Below are positions 8,600-16,929 of a stretch of DNA of 64,000 bases, in pieces. Numbering within the stretch: the stretch's first letter is position 1; each line of letters starts with the position of its first letter. Position numbers and translations under genes: made by a program. The notes under the pieces are model-generated. The model had not been told where the DNA came from, searched no databases, and saw only the letters and a program-made list of their open reading frames with translations. This DNA is from Pseudorhodoferax aquiterrae (GTDB lineage Bacteria > Pseudomonadota > Gammaproteobacteria > Burkholderiales > Burkholderiaceae_C). The DNA lies in NCBI RefSeq assembly GCF_014652235.1, contig NZ_BMYK01000015.1:28053-92052 (forward strand), given 5' to 3'.

Positions 8600-9519
8600 A
8601 TGCCGCGCCGGCCGAGCCGCTCGCTTTGACCGCGCAATCGCTGCGCGACTGGCCGCTGCCGGCGCCCGATGCCGGCGGCGACAAGGAGGCGCGCGGCCAG
8701 GTGCTGGTCGTGGCCGGCAGCCGCGAGATGCCCGGCGCGGCGCTGCTGGCCGCGCGCGCTGCGCTGCGGGCCGGCGCGGGCAAGCTGTCCATGGCCGTGC
8801 CGCAGTGCATCGCGCAGGGACTGGCCCTGCAGATGCCCGAGGCGCGTGTGATCGCCTTGCCCGAGACCGCCGAGGGCGGCCTGGCCGCCGATGGCGCGCA
8901 AGAACTCGCGGCGGTGGCCGGCAAGGCCTCGGCCGTGCTGGTCGGGCCGGGCATGCAGCATGGGGCCGCCACCTGTGCCTTCGTGGCGGTGGCGCTGCCG
9001 CTGTGCGCGCAGGCCACGGTCGTGCTCGACGCGCTGGCCATGGACATCGTGCGCGCGGGCAGCCGCTTCACCCAGCCGGTGGTGCTGACGCCGCACGCGG
9101 GCGAAATGGCGGGCCTGCTGGACATTCCCAAGGACGAGATCCTGGCCGCACCGGCCCGCCACGCGCTGGCCGCGGCCCGGCGCTGGCAAGCCGTCGTGGC
9201 GCTCAAGGGCGCCACCACCTGCATCGCCGCTGCGGACGGCCGTGCCTGGCAGCACAGCTGCACGGTGCCGGGCCTGGGCACCTCCGGGTCGGGCGATGTG
9301 CTGGCCGGCGCGCTGGCCGGGCTGGCGGCCCAGGGTGTGCCTGCCGAGCAGGCGGCCGCCTGGGCCGTGGCCGCGCACGCGCAGGCCGGCAGCCGGCTCG
9401 CGCGCCGGCACGGCACGCTGGGCTATCTGGCCAGCGAGATCTGCGATGCACTGCCGGCCGCGCTGCACCGCTTGGCGCAGCACCCGCGCGGGAACGCGGT
9501 TTGCCGCACCCACGCATGA
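8596..9519 (+). CDS. nnrD: ADP-dependent NAD(P)H-hydrate dehydratase
   Basis: The 307-residue protein is a ribokinase-fold NAD(P)HX dehydratase, which repairs hydrated NADH/NADPH using ADP. Features seen are GQVLVVAGSREMPGAALLAA near the N-terminus, VLVGPGM, LTPHAGEMAGL, ALKGATT and the catalytic GLGTSGSGDVLAG motif near residue 235. The usual N-terminal epimerase domain (NnrE) is missing and no separate nnrE is seen here, so the epimerase must be elsewhere or absent. It is joined by ATGA overlaps to the phosphatase gene before it and the zinc-ribbon gene after it. Confidence 0.9.
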   Translation: MNAAPAEPLALTAQSLRDWPLPAPDAGGDKEARGQVLVVAGSREMPGAALLAARAALRAGAGKLSMAVPQCIAQGLALQMPEARVIALPETAEGGLAADGAQELAAVAGKASAVLVGPGMQHGAATCAFVAVALPLCAQATVVLDALAMDIVRAGSRFTQPVVLTPHAGEMAGLLDIPKDEILAAPARHALAAARRWQAVVALKGATTCIAAADGRAWQHSCTVPGLGTSGSGDVLAGALAGLAAQGVPAEQAAAWAVAAHAQAGSRLARRHGTLGYLASEICDALPAALHRLAQHPRGNAVCRTHA

Positions 9520-9725
9520 CGCACGACGACCCATCCCCAGCCACCGGCGCGCCCGCGGCGCCGGCCAGTCCGCCCATGGCCCCGGGCGACGAAGCGCCTG
9601 CCGGCACGCCGGGCACGGGCGAAGCCCCGTGCCGCGACTGCGGCGGCACCGGCCGCATCGATGGCCGGACCTGCGCCACCTGCCAGGGCACGGGCACCGT
9701 CAACGTCGGCATCGGAGGTGCATGA
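9516..9725 (+). CDS. DnaJ-type zinc-ribbon microprotein
   Basis: The 69-residue protein has a Pro/Ala-rich, probably disordered first half and ends with two CxxCxGxG repeats: CRDCGGTG (about residues 39-46) and CATCQGTG (about 53-60). This is the zinc-ribbon spacing of the DnaJ cysteine-rich domain, here as a single four-cysteine site. The ATG overlaps the nnrD stop (ATGA, 9516-9519), and the next ATG follows its stop by one base, so the run is translationally coupled. Function is unknown. Confidence 0.75.
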   Translation: MTHDDPSPATGAPAAPASPPMAPGDEAPAGTPGTGEAPCRDCGGTGRIDGRTCATCQGTGTVNVGIGGA

Positions 9726-9726
9726 G

Positions 9727-9957
9727 ATGACCAGCAAACGCCCTTGGCCTTTTCCCACGGCGGAGCACCACCCGCCGCCCGATCCCGCTGCGCCGCTGCC
9801 CAAGACGCCCAGCGAAGACGCGCTCGACCACGGCATCCAGGAGAGCTTCCCGGCCAGCGACCCGGTGTCCGTGACCGTGACCACGGTGCCCGACGAGGTC
9901 CCTGGCAGCGCGCCGCCGCGCGCCCCGGCCGGCAAGCCCCCGGCGGACGGCGACTGA
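9727..9957 (+). CDS. Small protein with ESFPASDP motif
   Basis: The 76-residue protein is short, hydrophilic and Pro-rich. Its only conserved feature is DALDHGIQESFPASDPVSVT at residues about 31-50, a motif I recall from many small bacterial proteins of unknown function near stress genes. There is no signal peptide or membrane segment. It begins one base after the stop of the zinc-ribbon gene, so it is the last gene of the phosphatase-nnrD-ribbon operon. Confidence 0.7.
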   Translation: MTSKRPWPFPTAEHHPPPDPAAPLPKTPSEDALDHGIQESFPASDPVSVTVTTVPDEVPGSAPPRAPAGKPPADGD

Positions 9958-9967
9958 CGCCAGGCCC

Positions 9968-10492
9968 TCAGCGTCGGCGCCTCAGCAGGTAGAGCAGCGC
10001 CAGCGCCCCCACGGCCAGACCGACCTTGTGCACGGCGCCGCGCGGGTTGTGCTGCCATTCGGCGCGCATGCCCATCTCGGCCGGGATGTTGGGCACGCGG
10101 CCACGCAGCAGGTCGTCCACCAGGCCTTCGCCCACATGCACGCGGTCGGCGGCCAGCAGCACCAGCCAATGGCGCAGGTCGTTCTCGCTCCAGCGAAAGG
10201 CCAGGCCCCGCAGCAGGCCACTGATCCCGCGCGGCGGCACGGTGGTGCCGAAGACGGGCGTGATGCCGGGCCGCTCGACCGAGCAGAGCACGTGGACATG
10301 GCTTTGCTGCTGCTCGGGCTGGGTCCAGTGCAGGCCCGGCAGGCGCGCCGGCTGGCGTTCCTTGGGCACAGCCGGCCGGTTCTGCGGCGGCAGGTCGGCG
10401 CCCCAGCCGGGCGGGCGCGGGCGCAAGGGCGGGGCCGCGCTGGCGCTGCCTTCGGAGGGGGTGCTGGCGGCGGTGACGGTGTCGTCGGGCAT
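9968..10492 (-). CDS. Tail-anchored protein of unknown function
   Basis: The 174-residue protein has a disordered Pro-rich N-terminal third, a mixed central domain (about residues 60-145, with SHVHVLCSVERPGITPVFGT) and one C-terminal membrane helix (about 152-170) ending in RRRR, which suggests a tail-anchored inner-membrane protein. The start is supported by AGGAG before the ATG at 10492. It lies 15 bases after the zinc dehydrogenase gene on the same strand and is probably cotranscribed. I recognise no family. Confidence 0.62.
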   Translation of the reverse strand: MPDDTVTAASTPSEGSASAAPPLRPRPPGWGADLPPQNRPAVPKERQPARLPGLHWTQPEQQQSHVHVLCSVERPGITPVFGTTVPPRGISGLLRGLAFRWSENDLRHWLVLLAADRVHVGEGLVDDLLRGRVPNIPAEMGMRAEWQHNPRGAVHKVGLAVGALALLYLLRRRR

Positions 10493-10507
10493 GGGAGGCT
10501 CCTGGGT

Positions 10508-11659
10508 TCAGCGCGCGGAGGGCATGGTCAGCACCGTCTTGATGCAGCCGTCGAGCTTGCTCGAGAAGATGTGGTACGCATCGGCCACGTGCTCCAGCGG
10601 AATGCGGTGGGTGATGACTTCGGAAGGCTTGACCCGACCGGCGCGCACATGCTCGATGAGCCGCGGCAGGTGGCGCTTGACGCTGGCCTGGTTCATGCGC
10701 AGCGTGAGGCCTTTGTTCAGCGCGTTGCCGATGGGCACGGCGTTGAAGGTGGGGCCGTAGACGCCCACGATGGAGACCGTGCCGCCCTTGCGCACCGAAT
10801 TGATGGCCCAGTGCAGCACGGTGGCCGCGCCGGCCTGCAGCATGAGGTGCACACCGGTCAGCCGCTGCAGCGCGCTGCCGCTGGCCTCGGCGCCCACGGC
10901 GTCGATGCAGACGTCCGGGCCGAGCCCGTCGGTCATCTTCTTCAGGTGCACGGCCATGTCGCGCACGTCGCGGAAGTTCACGGTCTCGCAGTGCGCGAAG
11001 CGGCGCACGAAGTCCAGCCGGTAGTCGACCTCGTCGACGACGATCACGCGGCCGGCACCCAGCAGCCAGGCCGATTTGGCCGCGAAGATGCCGACCGGCC
11101 CGGCGCCGAACACCACCACCGTGTCGTTCTCGCGGATGTCGCCCATCTCGGCGGCCTGGTAGCCGGTGGGGAAGGCATCGGTCAGCAGCACCGCATCGTC
11201 CAGCGAAATGTCCTCCGGGATCACGGTCGGGCCGATGTCGGCCATGGGCACGCGCACCCGTTCGGCCTGGCCGCCGGCATAGCCGCCCGTGGTGTGCGAG
11301 TAGCCGTAGATGCCGCCGACGGCCGTGGCCTCGGGGTTCACGTTGTGGCAGTTGCTGTAGAGCTCGCGCTCGCAGAACCAGCAGGTGCCGCAGAAGATGT
11401 TGAAGGGCACGAGCACGGCGTCGCCGACCTTGAGGTTGCGCACCGCAGGGCCGACCTCCTCGACGACGCCGCAGAACTCGTGGCCGAAGGTGCTGCCCAC
11501 GCGCGTGTCGGGCACCAGGCCATGGAACAGGTGCAGGTCCGAGCCGCAGATGCACGAGCGCGTGACGCGCACGATGGCATCGCCCGGGTGCTCGATGCGC
11601 GGTTCGGGCATGTGGTCGGCACGCACGCGGTAGGGACCGCGGTAATTCATTGCCAGCAT
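10508..11659 (-). CDS. Zinc-dependent dehydrogenase, glutathione-independent formaldehyde dehydrogenase type
   Basis: The 383-residue medium-chain dehydrogenase has the catalytic zinc region CICGSDLHLFHG and GHEFCGVVEEVG, a structural-zinc cysteine cluster (FCGTCWFCERELYSNCH), and the NAD-binding VVFGAGPVGIFAAKSA. The long insert and overall pattern are closest to FdhA-like enzymes (COG1063), which oxidise formaldehyde or other short alcohols and aldehydes; the true substrate is uncertain. GGAGAG precedes the ATG at 11659. It follows the second manganese catalase gene by 46 bases on the same strand, so the two may share a transcript in a stress operon. Confidence 0.88.
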   Translation of the reverse strand: MLAMNYRGPYRVRADHMPEPRIEHPGDAIVRVTRSCICGSDLHLFHGLVPDTRVGSTFGHEFCGVVEEVGPAVRNLKVGDAVLVPFNIFCGTCWFCERELYSNCHNVNPEATAVGGIYGYSHTTGGYAGGQAERVRVPMADIGPTVIPEDISLDDAVLLTDAFPTGYQAAEMGDIRENDTVVVFGAGPVGIFAAKSAWLLGAGRVIVVDEVDYRLDFVRRFAHCETVNFRDVRDMAVHLKKMTDGLGPDVCIDAVGAEASGSALQRLTGVHLMLQAGAATVLHWAINSVRKGGTVSIVGVYGPTFNAVPIGNALNKGLTLRMNQASVKRHLPRLIEHVRAGRVKPSEVITHRIPLEHVADAYHIFSSKLDGCIKTVLTMPSAR

Positions 11660-11705
11660 GGATCGCTCTCCGGAAAGGGGCCGCGGTGCGGCCCGTGGGT
11701 GGACG

Positions 11706-12668
11706 TCAGAGACCGGGGGTGGTGGGCGGAGTGGTGCCGCCCGCGCCGTCCGTCGACGGCTTGACGGCCCGCGTGATGTCGTTGAGCGCGGCGTCCTCGC
11801 CCATGCCGAGTTCGGCGCCGGTGAGCGGATCGCCGGTGGGCACGGAGGCGGTGCGCTGGGCCATCTGCTGCACCACGCTGTCTTCCTCGGCGCCCAGCTG
11901 CACGCCGGGCAGGCCGGAGCCGCCGTCGACCGCGGCCTGCTGGTCGCGGTCGGACACGAACTGCCAGCGGTCGCCGGCGTTCCAGGGACCGCGCACGGTG
12001 TCGCCATCCCCCTGCGACATGTTGAAGTACACGCTGGTGAAGCGCGGATCGCCCGGCGTCTTGCCTGGCGGGAAGTTCGGCGCGATGCTGTACAGCGCCT
12101 TCTCGAAGGACTTCTGGTGCGCGATCTCGCGCGTCATCAAAAAGCCCAGCGCCTCCTTCACGCCCGGATCGTCCGTGAGGTTGATGAGCCGCTCGTAGAC
12201 GATCTTGGCGCGCGCCTCGGCCGCGATGTTGGAGCGCAGGTCCGCCGTGGGCTCGCCGATGGTGTCGATGTAGGCGGCCGTCCAGGGCACGCCGGCGGAA
12301 TTCACCAGCGGCGGGCCGCCGCCGTACAGCACCTGGGTCACGTGGCTGTCGTTGCCGGCGCCCGAGATGGCGCGGTACAGCTCGGCCTCGGTCTCCACGC
12401 CCTCGGCCAGCCGGCCCTTGGCGCCCTTGTTGAGCATGGCCACGATGGTGCCGATCACCTCCAGGTGGCTGAGCTCCTCGGTGGCGATGTCCATGAGCAT
12501 GTCCTTGCGGCCGGGGTCGTCCTCGCCCAGGGCCTGGGTGAAGTAGCGGCAGGCGGCGGCCAGCTCGCCCTGCGGGCCGCCGAACTGCTCGAGCATGAGA
12601 TTGGCCAGGCCCGGGTTGGTCTCGGTCACGCGGACCGTGTACTGCAGGCGTTTGTTGTGGGCGAACAT
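11706..12668 (-). CDS. Manganese catalase, copy 2
   Basis: This 320-residue non-haem catalase keeps every di-Mn ligand seen in copy 1 (Glu35, Glu65, His68, Glu151, His184). It differs from copy 1 only at residue 3 within the first 224, and then has a distinct C-terminal tail ending TTPPTTPGL. A clear AGGAG precedes the ATG at 12668. It heads a likely operon with the zinc dehydrogenase and the tail-anchored protein genes. Keeping two near-identical catalases with different tails and neighbours suggests different regulation or placement; this is inference. Confidence 0.95.
   Translation of the reverse strand: MFAHNKRLQYTVRVTETNPGLANLMLEQFGGPQGELAAACRYFTQALGEDDPGRKDMLMDIATEELSHLEVIGTIVAMLNKGAKGRLAEGVETEAELYRAISGAGNDSHVTQVLYGGGPPLVNSAGVPWTAAYIDTIGEPTADLRSNIAAEARAKIVYERLINLTDDPGVKEALGFLMTREIAHQKSFEKALYSIAPNFPPGKTPGDPRFTSVYFNMSQGDGDTVRGPWNAGDRWQFVSDRDQQAAVDGGSGLPGVQLGAEEDSVVQQMAQRTASVPTGDPLTGAELGMGEDAALNDITRAVKPSTDGAGGTTPPTTPGL
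11997..12668 (-). repeat. Inverted repeat, copy 2 (Mn-catalase coding segment)
   Basis: Counterpart of 5847-6518 in opposite orientation, about 97% identical by eye. The two arms enclose about 5.5 kb (6519-11996). Confidence 0.9.
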
Positions 12669-12833
12669 GAAGAACTCCTGGTGGGTGGTGGTCCGGCCGG
12701 TGTCGGCAATCGGTGTGCCGGCGCGACGCCATCACCGCGTGCCTGGCGGCGCGCGGATTTCCAGGAGATTCCCGCTGGCCGGTCGACGGCCCTGGCGCGG
12801 CGGCTTGTGGTAAGGCTTGCCGCAAGCGCCGCA

Positions 12834-13424
12834 CTAGCTGCGCCTGGCGGGTTGGCGCGGCGTGCGGAAGGTGATGGACCACCGCTGCGCCTTCACCGCC
12901 GGCACGCAGTGCTGCCAGGCCCAGCGGGACGCGCCCGCCAGCCTGTAGATGGACCGTGCCGCCACGTGCAGCTGGACCACCTGGCGCCTGGCGGCCGCGC
13001 CGGGTGGGTAGGGTCTGAACCGAAGCAGGGCCGCGTTGCCCAGAGAGACGCCGGCGATGGTCTCGAAGTCCGGCACATCGCGGTGCCAGCCCAGCGGCGT
13101 GCCGGGCGCGTACGCGGCCACCAGAACCTGCACCAGCTGATCGCGGTCCACGCCGAGCCAGCCGGCGACGCGGTCACGCAAGGGCAGCAGTCGCTCGTCG
13201 AGCGCCATCCCGGGCCGCAAGGTGTTCGTGTCGAAGTCGTAGCTGCTGCCGAAACTGACCACCTGGCGGCGTGCCGTGTAGTCCTTGTATTTCGCCGGAA
13301 CTAGAGGCAGTGTCCGCACGAGCGCGAGCAACTGCAGTTCTTCCTCCACGCTCAGGAAGTCGGGCGCGTACCGCAGACCAGGAATGGACTGGACGGCGTC
13401 GTCGGCGAACAGGTCGGCTTGCAT
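12834..13424 (-). CDS. AlkB-like 2-oxoglutarate/Fe(II) dioxygenase
   Basis: The 196-residue protein shows the AlkB pattern: iron ligands in GWHRDVPDFE (HxD, about residues 112-114), a later His in WAWQHCVPAV, and the 2-oxoglutarate-binding Arg region RWSITFR near residue 185. AlkB-family enzymes remove alkyl damage from nucleic acids or, in some branches, modify protein or RNA. The N-terminus with PGLRYAPDFLSVEEE is typical of the shorter AlkB homologues. I take the ATG at 13424; a GTG at 13460 is in frame but there is no ribosome-binding site for either. It stands alone between two terminator-like regions. Confidence 0.88.
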   Translation of the reverse strand: MQADLFADDAVQSIPGLRYAPDFLSVEEELQLLALVRTLPLVPAKYKDYTARRQVVSFGSSYDFDTNTLRPGMALDERLLPLRDRVAGWLGVDRDQLVQVLVAAYAPGTPLGWHRDVPDFETIAGVSLGNAALLRFRPYPPGAAARRQVVQLHVAARSIYRLAGASRWAWQHCVPAVKAQRWSITFRTPRQPARRS

Positions 13425-13597
13425 GCGGCGTGCTGGTGTGGGGCTTGGTCTCGGCGCCACGACGAGTGCATTGGCACTGCGTTTATGTACAGCGATTGTA
13501 GGCTCTGGCGCAATCGGGTGCTGACCATAGCGGCCCCTCGCACTACCTTGTGCCGATTGATACGATGTATATTATGTTAATTTGCGCTGACGACGAA

Positions 13598-13618
13598 AGC
13601 AGGATGCGAAATCCTGCT
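13598..13618 (-). terminator. Probable terminator after the PilZ gene
   Basis: A perfect 8-bp stem (AGCAGGAT with ATCCTGCT) around a 5-base loop lies five bases beyond the stop of the PilZ gene at 13624. On the minus strand only a short TTT follows, so it is a weak intrinsic terminator candidate. Beyond it, 13558-13582 is unusually AT-rich for this genome and may hold the promoter of the AlkB-like gene. Confidence 0.5.
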
Positions 13619-13623
13619 CTACT

Positions 13624-14319
13624 TCAGTTGCGATGGATCAACAGCGTTTCGTAGACATAGTTCTGCAGCAAGGCCTGGTGCGTCGCATCGATGTCGAGGA
13701 AATTGATGCCGTAGGTATAGACGGTATAGAAGGCTCCGCCATCAGGCGCCGTGCCGACCGCCTGCTGCACGCTGCGGATCGAGGCTGTCGTCGAAATGGC
13801 GACTTCTTCGTTCTGCGACTGCACGAGGATGGAGAAATTGATCTCGATGGTGTCGCCGACCGCGCCCAGCGGATTGGGCGTCGATACCAAGGCGCCGGAC
13901 AGGCTGATGTCCGACAGCGTCGCCTCCTTCACCAGCTCGCGGTTCGTCGGGTTGACGACGCGTACGGGGATGTTGGCTTTGACGCGCACCGCTTTCCGCA
14001 GCCCGACCTTCTGGATGTTGGTCGGGAACGACAGCAGCATGAGCGGTCGGGGCTTGCTCAACACGGCTTCGATGCGCGAATCGAAGGTGAACACCGACAC
14101 GCCGGAAAACACGCGCAATGCCACTTCGGCCCCAGCCGCGGTCTCGACCGGTTTGCCATCCTGCTGCGGGACCTGCATCAGCAGATAGTCGTCCACCACA
14201 AAGCCGATCAGCGATGTGTACTGCACAGTCGGACTGCTCGCCTGTTTGGGCATGATTTGCAGGCGGACGCCGACCTGCAGGTTCATGTCCTCGAACTCGA
14301 TCTTTGCCTTTTTACTCAT
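13624..14319 (-). CDS. Flagellar brake-type PilZ protein (YcgR-like)
   Basis: The 231-residue protein has an N-terminal YcgR-type domain (about residues 10-105) and a C-terminal PilZ domain with the c-di-GMP-binding motifs RKAVR (RxxxR, about residue 110) and DISLSG (DxSxxG, about 140). YcgR proteins bind c-di-GMP and slow the flagellar motor. The start is uncertain: ATG at 14319 gives MSKKAKIEFEDM, which looks like protein; in-frame starts at 14370 and 14385 add an unlikely N-terminus. No flagellar genes are near. A cyclase-FHA gene and a diguanylate cyclase occur elsewhere in the window. Confidence 0.87.
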   Translation of the reverse strand: MSKKAKIEFEDMNLQVGVRLQIMPKQASSPTVQYTSLIGFVVDDYLLMQVPQQDGKPVETAAGAEVALRVFSGVSVFTFDSRIEAVLSKPRPLMLLSFPTNIQKVGLRKAVRVKANIPVRVVNPTNRELVKEATLSDISLSGALVSTPNPLGAVGDTIEINFSILVQSQNEEVAISTTASIRSVQQAVGTAPDGGAFYTVYTYGINFLDIDATHQALLQNYVYETLLIHRN

Positions 14320-14412
14320 CTCGATGTTGGGATGTAGGTGGAGCCGCCGGAAACCGCCTTGCACCGTCATCTGTTCAAAAACCACGCAGTTTAAGCGCCT
14401 GTGTCGAACAGT

Positions 14413-16905
14413 TCATGGTACTAGTTGGAGTGTATGCGGAATGCTTTCGGGCGCCATGCGCAAAAATCGATACTCGGTGTGCGACCATTCCTTCACCATG
14501 TCACGGTAGCGGCTGGCGAACACCAAACCGCTCTGCCCCGTCTGGTATATGAACTGGCTGCGTTCGGGATCCGCGAGGTCATAGACCGCGCGCAGGGATG
14601 CAGCGTGGCGGCTGGCGAAGGGGTTCTTCGCGTCGTTCGGCCAGTATTGCCCCACGTTCACAGTGAAGGTGTCGCCGCCCGTGGGCACCCGCACGTCGAA
14701 CCAGCGGGCCAGCAGCTCGACGTTGCCGAATGGCCGGTGGACGCTCAGCGCCATGTGGGCCGCGTCCCAGCGCCAGCGCGATGGATCGTCGCCGTAAAGC
14801 TTGGACAGCCGGTCCAGGGCCCGCGTGAGCGCCTGGCCGGCCTGCTCGGCGCAACCGCCCGGCGCGCACCACCAGGCGTCGTCGGACTCAAGCGCGGTCT
14901 CCACCGTGCTGCGGAAATGCCGCTTGCCGTACAGCGCATCGAAGCGTTCCTGTCCCAGGCGTGGCACCAGCAGGCCCCGCGTGAGTTCATCCGCCCACAC
15001 GGAAAACACGAGGGCGGCCGCGCTGTCGCCGCGCATGTCGCCGTCGAAGCTTTGCAGCATGCGCTGCACCCCGAGCGCCAGGGGATGGCTGGAAGAGGCC
15101 TTGCGCAGAAAGGGCAGCAGCCGCTGCGTGGCGAGCGACACCGTGTCGCCCTGCAGCCGCGCCATGCTCTGCGCGTCGTGGTGCGGCGTGGCGCCCAGCC
15201 GCTCGACGATGCGGTCGAATCGGTAGGGCACTGCCCAGTCCTGCCCGATGAAGTACGGATAGTCCGGTGGGGTCGGACGCTGGTTGGCGTTGGCGATCCA
15301 GGCCGGCTGATCGCCCTCGCCTGCCCCGTGCGCCGGGGTGTCGGCATAGGGCAGCCAGCCGGACCACGCGTAGCGCGGATCCCAGCCGGGTGCGGGCGCG
15401 ATGCCGCGGATGTCGTTGTCAGGTCGGCGCAATGGCACGCGGCCCACGGCCTTGTAGGCGATGCGGCCGGTCGTGTCGGCCATCATCACGTTCTGCATCG
15501 GCGAGTGGTAGTCGGAGAAGGCGGAAAGCAGCTCGCCGACGGTGCCAGCCTCGTTCACGCGCTGCATGGCCAGGGCCGTCTTGTTGTCCGCTTCCAGGGC
15601 CGTCCAGCGCAACGCCAGCACGTAGCGGTTCAGGTCGATCAGCTTGGCATGCGCGCTCTGCGCATCGCTGAGCACCGGCCCGTGGCGCGTGCTGCGCACG
15701 AGGTGCTGGACATCCGCCCTGCCCTTGACGCGGATGGTCTCCGTGCGTTGTTCGAACCTGGCCCAGGCGGCCTGGCCCTGGACATCGTCCACCCGGTAGG
15801 ACGTCGGGTCGTCCGGCTTGATCTGCTCGATATACAGGTCCTGCACGTCGGGGCCGGTGTTCGTGAAACCCCAGGCGGCCGTGCGGGTGCGGCCGAGCAC
15901 CACGAACGGCAGCCCCGGCAAGGTGGCACCGATCACGTCGAGCTTGGGCGCCTGCAGGCGCGCGAAGTACCAGATCGCCGGCGCGCTGAGGCCCAGGTGG
16001 GGATCGTTCGCAAGCAGGGGCTTGCCCGAAGCCGTGTTGCTTCCGCTGACGACCCAGGCATTGCTGCCCTTGCCCTCGGACAGTCCGGCATCGCGCACGA
16101 AGGCTTGCGACCAAGCGCGCGCCGCGTCGTCGAGCAACCGGGCCGCGACCGGGGTGGCGCCCGGCGCGCGCGAGGTCTTCGGGCTGGCCGGCGGCTCGGC
16201 GCGGTAGATGCCCAACTGGCGGTACAGCGCTGCGAAATCCACCGCGGAGGCCGGCGGCTCACCAGGGTATGGCGGAAACAGCTCCCACAGCCGGGGCGTG
16301 TCCACGACCTGGGCGGCGGACAGGCGCGCGAACTCCGTGCCCCAGTTGCCGCCGAGATCGAGCGCCATCATCAGTGACCAGCCGACGCAGTCCACGGCCT
16401 CCCAGGCCGTGCCGGTCCGGCCGGGGCGCACGCCGAGCAGCAGGAACTCCGGCTGCAATGCCTGCGGCCGGTTCGCGTAGAAGGACTGGATGCCCTCGCT
16501 GTAGGCTTCCAGCGCCGCCCGCGCCTCGGGCGGCATGCGATCGAGCTGGCGCTCGGCCGCCTGCATGATGCCCAGTGTGCGCATGAGCTTGTCGGTTTCC
16601 AGCGTGGCTTCGCCCAGCACCTCGGACAGCGTGCCGCGCATCACGCGCCGGTTGAACTCCAGTTGCCAGCCCCGCTCCTGCGCATGCACGAAGCCCAGTG
16701 TGAACCAGGCGTCCCGTGCCGACGCCGCCTTGATGTGCGTGACATCGGAGGCGTCCCGCTCGACCGTGACGGCGCCTTGCAGGCCCTGCACGCGCAGCGT
16801 GCCGTCGCGCTGCGGGAAGCTGCGCCAGACGTACATGCCCAGCACCAGCAGTCCGGCCAGAACGAGGAACAGCACAACGGCGCCGAGGCGCTTGAACCAT
16901 CGCAT
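14413..16905 (-). CDS. Penicillin acylase family Ntn hydrolase
   Basis: The 830-residue protein has one N-terminal membrane or signal helix (about residues 8-27), an alpha-chain region, a spacer with Pro/Ala-rich sequence (about 235-275), and the beta-chain start at Ser281 in GKGSNAWVVSGSN, the expected autocatalytic cleavage site and N-terminal nucleophile. LLANDPHLGL follows as in the family. Members hydrolyse penicillins, acyl-homoserine lactones or other acyl amides in the periplasm; the substrate here cannot be read from sequence. GAGGAA precedes the ATG at 16905. It lies 24 bases after the cyclase gene on the same strand, which suggests cotranscription. Confidence 0.92.
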   Translation of the reverse strand: MRWFKRLGAVVLFLVLAGLLVLGMYVWRSFPQRDGTLRVQGLQGAVTVERDASDVTHIKAASARDAWFTLGFVHAQERGWQLEFNRRVMRGTLSEVLGEATLETDKLMRTLGIMQAAERQLDRMPPEARAALEAYSEGIQSFYANRPQALQPEFLLLGVRPGRTGTAWEAVDCVGWSLMMALDLGGNWGTEFARLSAAQVVDTPRLWELFPPYPGEPPASAVDFAALYRQLGIYRAEPPASPKTSRAPGATPVAARLLDDAARAWSQAFVRDAGLSEGKGSNAWVVSGSNTASGKPLLANDPHLGLSAPAIWYFARLQAPKLDVIGATLPGLPFVVLGRTRTAAWGFTNTGPDVQDLYIEQIKPDDPTSYRVDDVQGQAAWARFEQRTETIRVKGRADVQHLVRSTRHGPVLSDAQSAHAKLIDLNRYVLALRWTALEADNKTALAMQRVNEAGTVGELLSAFSDYHSPMQNVMMADTTGRIAYKAVGRVPLRRPDNDIRGIAPAPGWDPRYAWSGWLPYADTPAHGAGEGDQPAWIANANQRPTPPDYPYFIGQDWAVPYRFDRIVERLGATPHHDAQSMARLQGDTVSLATQRLLPFLRKASSSHPLALGVQRMLQSFDGDMRGDSAAALVFSVWADELTRGLLVPRLGQERFDALYGKRHFRSTVETALESDDAWWCAPGGCAEQAGQALTRALDRLSKLYGDDPSRWRWDAAHMALSVHRPFGNVELLARWFDVRVPTGGDTFTVNVGQYWPNDAKNPFASRHAASLRAVYDLADPERSQFIYQTGQSGLVFASRYRDMVKEWSHTEYRFLRMAPESIPHTLQLVP

Positions 16906-16929
16906 CAGAGATTCCTCGCAGTACGCCGG

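Noticed and set aside
12803..12827. Stem-loop GCTTGTGGTAA-GGC-TTGCCGCAAGC just after the AlkB-like gene
   Set aside because: It pairs well (with G-U pairs) only on the plus strand, while the gene ends on the minus strand, and no T run follows; it is not convincing as a terminator.
11658..13304. Long plus-strand frame opposite the second manganese catalase; a similar one lies opposite the first
   Set aside because: Both share the same sequence only because the catalase genes are near-identical; neither shows protein features.
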